Program-made: the position numbers and the translations under genes
In this document: in pieces, positions 34,415 to 45,000 of the stretch
Layout: each line of letters opens with the position of its first letter
Numbering within the stretch: position 1 is the stretch's first letter
The notes under the pieces: model-generated
The model's database searches: none
What the model was told of the DNA's origin: nothing
Seen by the model: the letters and a program-made list of their open reading frames with translations, nothing else
Assembly: GCA_964017065.1 (NCBI GenBank)
Contig: OZ024783.1
Coordinates: 480,745 to 544,744 of the forward strand
Length of the DNA stretch: 64,000 bases
From: Haliclona indistincta
Lineage: Eukaryota > Porifera > Demospongiae > Haplosclerida > Chalinidae
Direction of reading: 5' to 3'

Positions 34415-35660
34415 GTAGCTACTCATAGTGACTGCTCAGTACTAGCTACTCATAGTGACTGCTCAGTACTAGCTACTCATAGTGACTGCTCAGTACTAGC
34501 TACTCATAGTGACTGCTCAGTACTAGCTACTCATAGTGACTGGTCAGTACTAGCTACTCATAGTGACTGCTCAGTACTAGCTACTCATAGTGACTGCTCA
34601 GTACTAGCTACTCATAGTGACTGCTCAGTACTAGCTACTCATAGTGACTGCTCAGTACTAGCTACTCATAGTGACTGCTCAGTACTAGCTACTCATAGTG
34701 ACTGCTCAGTACTAGCTACTCATAGTGACTGCTCAGTACTAGCTACTCATAGTGACTGCTCAGTACTAGCTACTCATAGTGACTGCTCAGTACTAGCTAC
34801 TCATAGTGACTGCTCACTACTAGCTACTCATAGTGACTGCTCAGTACTAGCTACTCATAGTGACTGGTCAGTACTAGCTACTCATAGTGACTGCTCAGTA
34901 CTAGCTACTCATAGTGACTGCTCAGTACTAGCTACTCATAGTGACTGCTCAGTACTAGCTACTCACAGTGACTGCTCAGTACTAGCTACTCATAGTGACT
35001 GCTCAGTACTAGCTACTCATAGTGACTGCTCAGTACTAGCTACTCATAGTGACTGCTCAGTACTAGCTACTCATAGTGACTGCTCAGTACTAGCTACTCA
35101 TAGTGACTGCTCAGTACTAGCTACTCATAGTGACTGCTCAGTACTAGCTACTCATAGTGACTGCTCAGTACTAGCTACTCATAGTGACTGCTCAGTACTA
35201 GCTACTCATAGCGACTGCTCAGTACTAGCTACTCATAGTGACTGCTCAGTACTAGCTACTCATAGTGACTGCTCAGTACTAGCTACTCATAGTGACTGCT
35301 CAGTACTGGCTACTCATAGTGACTGCTCAGTACTGGCTACTCATAGTGACTGCTCAGTACTAGCTACTCATAGTGACTGCTCAGTACTAGCTACTCATAG
35401 TGACTGCTCAGTACTAGCTACTCATAGTGACTGCTCAGTACTAGCTACTCATAGTGACTGCTCAGTACTAGCTACTCATAGTGACTGCTCAGTACTAGCT
35501 ACTCATAGTGACTGCTCAGTACTAGCTACTCATAGTGACTGCTCAGTACTAGCTACTCATAGTGACTGCTCACTACTAGCTACTCATAGTGACTGCTCAG
35601 TACTAGCTACTCATAGTGACTGCTCAGTACTAGCTACTCATAGTGACTGCTCAGTACTGA
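34415..35660. repeat. 27-bp minisatellite in the 5' intron of copy 2, about 46 units
   Basis: Unit agctactcatagtgactgct + cagtact (27 bp), nearly invariant with rare substitutions (tggtc, cacag, ctggc). The length is a multiple of three, so an ORF (ATHSDCSVL repeat) opens by chance. It lies between the conserved 5'-UTR exon and the acceptor before the ATG. Confidence 0.95.
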
Positions 35661-35819
35661 TATTCATTTTGTAGGGCATCAGCTGTGTTCAGGTAAACTA
35701 GATAAAATATTAATAGTTATATAACTTCAGTGCTGTCATGGTAATGTTGATATTCTACAGCAGCACTCATTGTCTATATGTAACATGTGTACTGTAGGTA
35801 TCACTCATCATCTGATACT

Positions 35820-38800
35820 ATGGCAGCTGGTACTGCTACACTGGAAGACACTGAGTCAGAGTGTATTAGATCCTTCATACTAGCAGACCATGATAAGGCA
35901 ACACAGCTTCTTCCTAGCCTACACCAACCTGCTGCTGTACGAACATCTTACACTTTTACTTTTAATGATGCTTCCACTAAAATACATGGGAATGTCTCTT
36001 TACTCCACTTAGCTGCTCTACACGGCTGGATGGATATCGTAATGAACATGTATAACTGTAACAGTGACTACCGCGATGACAGAAAACAGACTCCATTACA
36101 CTATGCTGTTTATGGTGGTAGCTTACCAGTAGTCGAGTACCTCATTACTGAACAACACTGTGACCCAAACAGTAGAGGAGAATGGGGAAGAACACCACTG
36201 CATTTAGGTTGCCACAATGGTCATATGGACATAATCAAGTATCTAATCACAGAACAATTTTGTGATCCAGCAGTACCAGACAATGATGGTGACATGCCAA
36301 TACACATTGCTTGTCTTGGTGGTCAATTGAAAGTTGTAAAGTATCTCATTACTGAAATGAAGTGTAATCCGAAATCTCCAGAGGACAAAGGTCGAACACC
36401 ACTTCACCATGCTTGTGGCAATGGTCATATGGACATAATCAAGTATCTTATCATTGAACAAGATTGTGATCCAGCAGTACTAGACAATAATGGTGACATG
36501 CTAATACACTCAGCTTGTCTTGGTGGTCACTTGAATGTTGTAAAGTATCTCATTACTGAAATGAAGTGTAATCCGAAATCTCCAGGGTACGAAGGTCGAA
36601 CACCACTTCACAATGCTTGTGGCAATGGTCATATGGACATAATCAAGTATCTAATCACAGAACAAGATTGTGATCCAGCAGTACCAGACAATGATGGTGA
36701 TATGCCAATAAAAATAGCTTGTCTTGGTGGTCAATTGAATGTTTTAAAGTATCTCATTTCTGAAATGAAGTGTAATCCGAAATCTCGAGGGTACAAAGGT
36801 CAAACACCACTTCACAATGCTTGTGGCAATGGTCATATGGACATAATCAAGTATCTTATCACAGAACAAGATTGTGATCCTACTGTTTTAGAAAACAATG
36901 GGATGAGTCCATTGCACTATGCTAGTTACTTTGGTCATACTTCAGTAGTGCAGTGGTTATTACAGGATGGAAGAGTTGATCCATTTAGTGTAGACAAGTT
37001 TGGTCGTACTCCTGTTAATTGTGCTGAACAGAGCGATAATAGTTTTGAGCTGTTGAAAATATTTCAACCACTTCTTGATTCTCATAAAACTCATCCAATT
37101 CATTTATTAACAAAAGCTGTTCTCACTGGAAACAGTGGAGCTGGTAAGAGCTCTCTTGCTCAAGGTATTGTTGAGGTAGATGTTAAAAAAGGTATTATTC
37201 AAAGGATTCGGAAAAAGCCCGTTAGTGTAGAGCAGCTTACTTCTGGAATAATATCTCATAGAATTGAGAACAAGAAAGTGGAAAACATTATCTTGTTTGA
37301 CATAGCTGGTCACTCTGAGTACTATTTTAGCCAGTCAACAATTTTGGTACAAAATTCCTCAGCCATTTTCATTAATGTGGTGGACCTTAGCAAGAGCGAG
37401 GAAGAGATCACATATGCTGTTCACTACTGGCTCAACTTTATAGAAGATTGCACTTGTAAGAGTAACGAGAAATCATTCCTGATAATGGTCGGTAGCCATG
37501 CCGACAAGATTAGTAAGGCACAACAAAAGCATAAGGAATCAGTTGTGACTGAACTTGTAAAAAAGAGAGTTAAGAACTTAGAATATTATGGATTTTTTAG
37601 TATGGATTGCCGCTATTTTGATGGCAGTAGTGAATCTTCCAAATATTTGCTTTCTCTAGTATCAGAATGCCATCACTCCATATTGGCTCGAGCTCCATCA
37701 GTAAGTATGTACTGCCACTTGCTATATGCATTTCTTCAAGACAAGATTGCCTGCCAGCTACAAGATGCCATGTCGTCTCTTTCTACTGAGGACTCACCCA
37801 TTCCTTTAGAGGTACCACTCCTTGATGAGCTATTGGAGTCATTGAGCAGTAAAGGTGCTGTTATGTATTTTAGAAACAAGCAATGTTTAGAGAAGAGCTG
37901 GATATTAGTAAAAACTGAGATCATTCTAAAAGATGTCAATGGAGTGCTGTTTGCTCCAGAGCATTTCAAGGAGCACCGTCACTTAGCCAGCAATACTGGT
38001 GTGATTCGTGTCTCTTCATTACGACAGCTCTTCCCCATGTATGATTCTGAGATGCTGGTGGAACTATTGGTCAGTCTTGAGTTCTGTCTTCCTGTCAACT
38101 TGCCTGGTATTGAAACTAATCTTCAAGCTACTTCTTCCAATGAAGATGAAACAGATCAACTACTTTTCTTCCCTGCACTGTTAAATGCTGTACGACCACA
38201 ATCTCTCACTAAAGAGATTAAACAATTATTATCAACTCAACAGTTGGTATCAGGATGGTGCCTAGGCTGTAAGGATCACAAGTACCAGTATTTCACAGCT
38301 AGATTTCTTTATACTCTAATCTTTCGCTTATCAAACAAATTTGCCTCATTTTGTGAAAACTTGTCAACATCTCATTCTCTCCATGGACTAGAGAGAAAGT
38401 GTACTGTGTGGATAAATGGAATATCATGGAACAATGAGGATGGTATCAGGACAGTAGTGGAGGTTATCCAGCAAAATCGTTGGGTGGTAGTGACCATGTA
38501 CCACAACAAGGACATCACTAGACCAGTGGAGTACAGCAAGCATCGCAGTGCTGTGATCAGACTGATTCTAGAGCTACAGAAGGAACTGGCTCCTAATCTT
38601 GACACATTTGAGTGTCTCATCTCTCCCTCTCTACTCCAACAATGGCCATTAGAACATCTTCCTGTGTCAGACCTGTTTGCTATCAAGGATGTAGCAAAGT
38701 CTGTTCTTCTTCATAAACCAGTCATCCTCAGCTGTAAGGATGACAGCAATCAGCTCTCAACTGAAACTGCCCTTCTCTTTGAGCCATATCATCTCTTGAG

Positions 38801-38937
38801 CTCCTCCTCTGTGTGTGAGCTGATGGAGAGTGACCAGCCAGTCTCCTCTGCTCTCCTCAATGAGGTGAGGGAGTGCTGTCAGCAGCCTCAGCTGGAGTCA
38901 CAGAGCCACTTGAGCTTGAGAGAACATCTGGACAGTA
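35820..38937 (+). CDS. ANK-Roc-COR-Death protein, copy 2, main exon (interrupted at its 3' end)
   Basis: Open from ATG at 35820 for 1,039 codons. Nine to ten ankyrin repeats (residues about 70-425), P-loop GNSGAGKSS near 437, DIAGH, VGSHADK, then a COR-like region with LLDELLESLSSKGAVMYFRN. About 85-90% identical to copies 1 and 3 by eye. At 38937 the exon is cut by an 11.4-kb insertion; the rest of the exon and the Death-domain exons are at 50305-51018. Without the insertion the gene would be intact, so copy 2 was the best-preserved paralogue before invasion. As assembled the frame runs 14 nt into the element and stops. Confidence 0.85.
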
Positions 38938-38973
38938 TTAGGGAGGCACGGTAGTGCCTCCCTATGTAGGGAT
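38938..38973 (+). repeat. 5' terminal hairpin plus ATGTAGGGAT box
   Basis: agggaggcac/gtgcctccct forms a 10-bp stem with a GGTA-type loop directly at the element end, followed by atgtagggat. Confidence 0.85.
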
Positions 38974-38986
38974 GGCCAAGAAAACA

Positions 38987-38997
38987 AAATGGCGGCT
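38987..38997 (+). promoter_or_regulatory. YY1-like motif of the autonomous element
   Basis: aaaatggcggc, same position relative to the hairpin as in the three related elements; function inferred. Confidence 0.45.
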
Positions 38998-39632
38998 ACA
39001 TACAATGTATTAGCGTTCAAACACTGGTATTTCGCCTGGTGATAAATTTTATACGTCCAAAACACTTATATCTGCTCTCTGGCGTCGCCCCATCTTACAA
39101 TAGCAAGGATATTGCGCGAAATTGTTACTAAAGTGATGAACCTGGAAACGGTGAAAATCGACGTTCGTCATCTTCGTTTTCTTTCTTTCTTTCTTTCTTC
39201 AACTCGCCTAGCGCCTTAACACGAATACTGTGCTGGGCTAAACACCCACGAATAGTCACGAAATTCTTATGGCATGTGCCTTTTGAACTTAGTTTTTAGC
39301 GAAATGAAAGTTTTATTCTAGCGGACTTCACGATCACGAGCTGTAGCTAGCAATGTGCATGACGCCATTTAAAATACGCACGTGATGTAACGTGAGCGCG
39401 CACATGTTGTCTTTGAGTGGCTTCTACTTTTGCTGTCCGCTCTTGTGTTTCTCTGCTCTACCTGTCCGTGAGACTCCGTCCATTTCAGAAGATTGCGACT
39501 GTTGATTTCTACTTTTGACACACCGAAGCTTGGATTTCTTTTTGAGTTCGTCGCCTCGTGTTTCGATCTGTCACTGAAGAAAGTTGTAAGTTCAATATTT
39601 AGTTTGAAAAGGTTAGTTCTGGTATAGTAATC

Positions 39633-40841
39633 ATGCCTAGTAAAACACGTAGAAAACACACATATAATCAACGGCGTTATGGAGAGAATAGAGATAAAAT
39701 ACTAGCTGAGAGAAAGGAAGCATATGATACCAATTCTGAGTCTAAGAAAGCAGCATCTAAAATTGCTTCGAAGAAGGCGTATGACAAGAATCCTCAGCTG
39801 AAGAAATTGGTGTCAAAACTTGCTGCAAAGCAAGCTTATGACAAGAACCCAGAGACTAAAAAACTGGCGTCAAAGATTGCTGCAAAGCAGGCTTACGAGA
39901 AAAACCCAGAGACTAAAAAACTGGCGTCAAAGATTGCTGCAAAGCAGGCTTATTTGAAAGATTCAACTGCCAAGAAGGTTGCTGCTTTGTCCAGGTACCA
40001 TAGTAAATCAGATAAAATCAAAGCACAACGTAGGGCAAAGTACCGTAATAGTTCACATCAGAAGAAAGTGTCGTCACGTGTTTGGTATCTCAAAAACACG
40101 AAGGTTAAGACACAAGCTTGTATGGCGTACTATGCTAAACACAAAAAAATCATTTGCCACACTAGGAGAAACAAATACTATTTGTCTCCTCCAAAATCTA
40201 GTGTAAAGGAAATGTACATCAATGAAGTAATAAGAGAATTGCTATCAAATCGTAAAGCAAGAACCGAGGTTATGAAAGCTTTTAAAGAGCAGCCTATAGC
40301 AAAGCGTTTGGGTACTAAAATCTCTTATCGTGTTGCATGTAGAATAGCAGCTCGTAGGCTGGTTCATGAAGCCTTAAAGAAGCGCAAAGAACATGCTGCT
40401 GAATTGATTAAATCTGCTAAAAGTATCAATGCAAAGAGTATCAAAAGCAGAGATGACTTTGGTGAAGGCATTCATCACAAAAACTCATGTGATCCATACT
40501 TCTATGAAGCATCGTATGTAAAGGATGATGATGATTCAGATGTGCCTGATCGTATTGATCCTTCCAGCCAGCCTCGTGATGAAAGTCCGTGTACCAGTGA
40601 TTGTAAGCCAATCACTGATGATGAAGTCAATGCAATTGTTAGACTAAAGAATGCCTTTACTCTTCCAATGCATGACTTACGACAAGCATTACAATCATGT
40701 GATGACTGCCCAAATGAACGCCAAATGAAGGGTCATTCTTTGGCATGTCATCAAACTGGTAGTATGTGTAATAGTGAGCTTCGTATTTTACGAGCAGCTT
40801 CAGCACATCATAAAGTACTGAGAACATTTATGCGTCAAGTA
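39633..40841 (+). CDS. Helitron protein, N-terminal part
   Basis: ATG at 39633 opens a basic protein: RRKHTYNQRRYGENRDKILA, then four Lys-rich repeats of about 24 residues (KKLASKIAAKQAYEKNPET), a basic linker and a Cys-containing region (CDDCPNERQ … CHQTGSMC). It ends just before the palindrome inserted at 40842; the stop at about 40872 lies inside that insertion. With the palindrome and one TA removed the frame continues into the 42028-47295 protein without a shift, giving a single protein of about 2,150 residues. Lys-rich repeats and Cys motifs are common N-terminal to Helitron Rep domains. Probably DNA-binding (inference). Confidence 0.7.
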
Positions 40842-42040
40842 CAGTGCTTCTCATCTAAAGAGTCCATTTTTTAATTTTCAATAATTGGAAACATATTAAC
40901 TCATAAAAACATTTTGCTTAACACTACAGTACTAAAACTTAATATTTACATTAATTCACCTTTCTTGAGTATGTTTGTCAAGTATTTAGCTTATCTTTTA
41001 TTTCAGTCTGAAAATATCAGCAGCGAAATGGACGCCATTAAATTCATTAGTTTTAACCAAATAAAAATTGTAATCCTGCTAGTTAAGAAAAGACATAAGA
41101 CGTGCAGTTGAGTATGTAGGTCAGCTATTATGTGGGTTAAAATGGAAGTCTAACTCTCACATATGCTACTGTTAGCTTGCAAAATCTCTCAGCAGTCTAA
41201 GTACGAAACAGTTAACCAACTAACTCCATTAATTTTGTTAGTTAAGAAAAAGCGCTCCGCAGGCAAGTAGCCTTATGCCTTAGCTAATCACAGCTCTTCG
41301 CTCGTGGCTGTAACTTACACCGTCGGCGAATACGAGGTGCTGGTAGCAGCAGCACTCACCCGCTCTGTTCGTCTTCGTCTTAGTTATGACGTGCCAATGA
41401 CTGTTGCCAGATTGATGACGTCAATTTATCTGCATATCCGATAGAATATGCGGGAATGTACGGTCATCAACTTGGAAAACGTCATTGACACGTCATAAAC
41501 TAAGACGAAGATGAACAGAGCGGCGAGTGCTGCTGCTACCAGCACCTCGTATTCGCCGACGGTGTAAGTTACAGCCACGAGCGAAGAGCTGTGATTAGCT
41601 AAGGCATAAGGCTACTTGCCTGCGGAGCGCTTTTTCTTAACTAACAAAATTAATGGAGTTAGTTGGTTAACTGTTTCGTACTTAGACTGCTGAGAGATTT
41701 TGCAAGCTAACAGTAGCATATGTGAGAGTTAGACTTCCATTTTAACCCACATAATAGCTGACCTACATACTCAACTGCACGTCTTATGTTTTTTCTTAAC
41801 TAGCAGGATTACAATTTTTATTTGGTTAAAACTAATGAATTTAATGGCGTCCATTTCGCTGCTGATATTTTCAGACTGAAATAAAAGATAAGCTAAATAC
41901 TTGACAAACATACTCAAGAAAGGTGAATTAATGTAAATATTAAGTTTTAGTACTGTAGTGTTAAGCAAAATGTTTTTATGAGTTAATATGTTTCCAATTA
42001 TTGAAAATTAAAAAATGGACTCTTTAGATGAGAAGCACTG
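40842..42040. mobile_element. 1,199-bp palindromic element at a duplicated TA
   Basis: Starts cagtgcttctcatctaaaga and ends with the exact complement. Arms of about 560 bp (40842-41404 and 41484-42040) flank a loop of about 80 bp. TA is duplicated at 40840-40841 and 42041-42042. TA target and CAGT ends are typical of Tc1/mariner-type non-autonomous elements. Near-perfect arms indicate a very young insertion or an inverted-dimer structure. The short ORFs in the arms mirror each other and are not genes. Confidence 0.85.
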
Positions 42041-45000
42041 TATATCGTGCAAAGGCAAGTCACGAATCACTTGCTGGCATTGATCGTGCCCTAGGAGAAG
42101 GTAATTTCAAGCATTTACTTTCTGCAACTGGGAAGAGTTTTGACGAGTTGCTAACAACTAATGATTTTGTTGGTGAGGAAGGCTCCTCAATAAACAACTC
42201 GTTTTTTAGAGTGCTCAACTTAGAAACCACCTTGCAGTTACAGCATGCTCTAGTCATATCTCAAGTTGAGAAAGAGTGGAATGACGATGCTGAAAACGTG
42301 TGTTGTAGCTGTCAATGCTTGTTTCAGAGAAAATCTGTCACAAAAGTCAACTTCTCAAAGCATTTTGATTCGGACATTGGGTCAGAGCTAGTAGACTATA
42401 TACTGAAGCACACTCCTCCAGGCGAGGATGAAACTCTCTATATGTGTAGCTACTGTAAACCCAAAATCAAAGCCGATGTATTGCCACCACGATGTGTTTT
42501 AAATGGTTTGGAAACCATACCCGTTCCATCTGAGCTTGATAAACTCGATGCCCTTAGCAAACAGTTCATACAGCTTGCTAAATGCTTTCAGACAGTAGTT
42601 AGATTAGGCACATACACCTGCAAAGTGCCTGTGTACAACTCATTGAAAGCTTGCAAGGGTAGTGTATTTTTTCTGCCTTTACCATTCAATAAAACGTGTG
42701 AAACGCTGTCCAATGTTGAAGGATCGGCAAAGTCTGGTGTTGCATCACCAGAATTATACATACTAGTGAATGGTAAACCCACAAAAGCTAATGTTGTCTG
42801 GCGTTCACTGGTCAATATAGAACGTGTGAAAGCAGCTATAAGAAAGCTGAAAGAGATTCACAAACTTTATAAGTCAGTAGAAGCAGACAGCCTCGATGAA
42901 ACTACACAAAAAGTAATCGAAGTGGCTAACAATGCAACCACTAAGATGCTAGATAAGGCTACTGCTGACGATATAGCTGGTTATCAGTCCTATACTATTA
43001 GGTATTTAGATAATCAGATTCCAACTGTTTCTGACATAGACCAATACAAGTTGGTTAATGTTACAGAAGCACCTATTCACAGTAGATTGAAAGACTTGGA
43101 TGTTATGTGCTTTCCTGTACTCTACCCAAACGGGCAATTTGGTGAGAATCATCCTCGCAACAAAGAAATCACTTTGAGCTTTAGCGAGTTTGTCAAACAA
43201 CGTTTGCATAACAAAGACTCACGATTTCGCAAAGATGCCTCATATGTATTTTATCTGCTGAATCAAAAAACCCTACGTGAAGTAGGTAACGGCGTCTACA
43301 ATGTCCTTCATTCCTCTCGAGGAGTTGCTATGTCTGTTAAACAGCTACTAGCTAAGGTTGAAGCCTCTGATGAACGGTTAGAAGCAAGCCTCTTCACAAT
43401 GCTTCAGTCAGTACGCGGTAGCAAACAGTACTGGTGGCAGCGTAAGAGTGATCTCAAGTGCATGGTGCGTAACTGGGGATCACCAACATTGTTTCTCACA
43501 TTCAGTTGTGCTGAATATGAGTGGAGTGACATGGCTCGTTACCTCAGGAAGGTAAACAATGTCCCTCCAAGTTACGATATGGGAAGACTTTGCACTGAAG
43601 ATCCTATATCGGTTTCTCGAAAATTTTCTGAGAAATTTCATGCCTTCTTCCGCATTGTCATTTGTAAAGGTCAGATATTGGGTGAAGTAGAGCACTTCTA
43701 CTGGAAGAAGGAGTATCAAGCCAGAGGTGCACCTCATTACCACGTCCTGTTGTGGATAAAAGACGCACCTGTTATTGGCTGTGATGACTCAGCTATTGTA
43801 TTGAAATGGATCCAGGAAAGGGTTACTTGTCACATTCCTGACAAGAAAACCAGTCCTGAATTGCATGAGCTCGTCACAAGATATCAAATGCATAAGTGTA
43901 GTGCATATTGCAAGCGCAGACGAAAGGTCGGCAGTACGTTCATAACTTACTGTAAGTTTGGCTTTCCTCGTCTGGCTTGTGAAACAGGTATTGTGCACTC
44001 TGTAGAAGACTCTCTTAAAACTCGTAAGAAAATCTACGAACTTCCACGAACAGAGTCAGAGGTTAGAGTGAATGACTATAATCCTCTGATTCTGTTATTG
44101 TGGAAAGCTAACATTGACATACAGTTTGTGTCAGAGTCTTCTCTTGCATTAGCTCATTACGTTAGTGGGTATGTCACTAAAGCAGAAAGAAGCAACATGC
44201 AAGACATTTGGAGAGAAATCCAAGACAGTAAGAGCATTTATAGCAAGCTCTACAAATTTGGAATGAAAGCTTTGAGCTCACGAGAGTGTGGTTTGTATGA
44301 GGCTGCCGACTTGTTGTTAGGTGACCACTTGACTGAAAAATCGGAAGCGATACAGTTTGTAAATGTATCTATGCCTCACAAACGAAATCGACGACTCAAA
44401 AGTCACGCAGCTTTGACAGAGCTTTCAAAATCAGATCCTGATAGTGAGGATTTATTTGAGTCGAATCTTGTAGACACATACTATCCCGATCGTCCTGATA
44501 AGCTTGAGGACGTGTGTCTTTACGACATTGTCGCTAATTACAGTTGGTATCACACTATTGTCAAAGGCGTGAAACAAACTGAATTCAAAAGGCGTGGTAA
44601 ACCTGTGTTACCCAATCACAAGTTATATGATTTGAGAAATGAAAATCAGAAAGAAGATTATTACTATTCTCTAATCATGCTTTTTGTGCCTTTCCGAAAT
44701 GAGAGTGAGCTTTTACTAGAAGACGAAACTGCTGAAGAAGCATTTAATCGTCATTTTCCTGACACTGGTGAAAACCGTTGCTTGACTCACCACACTCGAT
44801 TACAGCAGATGCTTGAATGTAATCGCAGTGTTAAACTAATCAATGAAGCCAGACAATCTGATTGTCCAGAGCAAAAGGTTGATAGTGAGCCACAGCTAAT
44901 CTGTGAAGCAGTTGCTGCAATGCACGATGCTGTAAGCATGGTCACTAAGTGTGAAGACACACTTAGTCTTTCCGATAGGACCAACATGTTGAATGCAGAT

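Noticed and set aside
34406..35674. 422-codon frame of ATHSDCSVL repeats (also 52598-53659 and 54018-54512)
   Set aside because: Pure 27-bp minisatellite, a multiple of three, lying in a conserved 5'-UTR intron; no flanking coding sequence.
40914..41968. Two 65-codon ORFs facing each other (40914-41111 and 41771-41968)
   Set aside because: They are mirror images in the arms of the palindrome and have no recognisable product.
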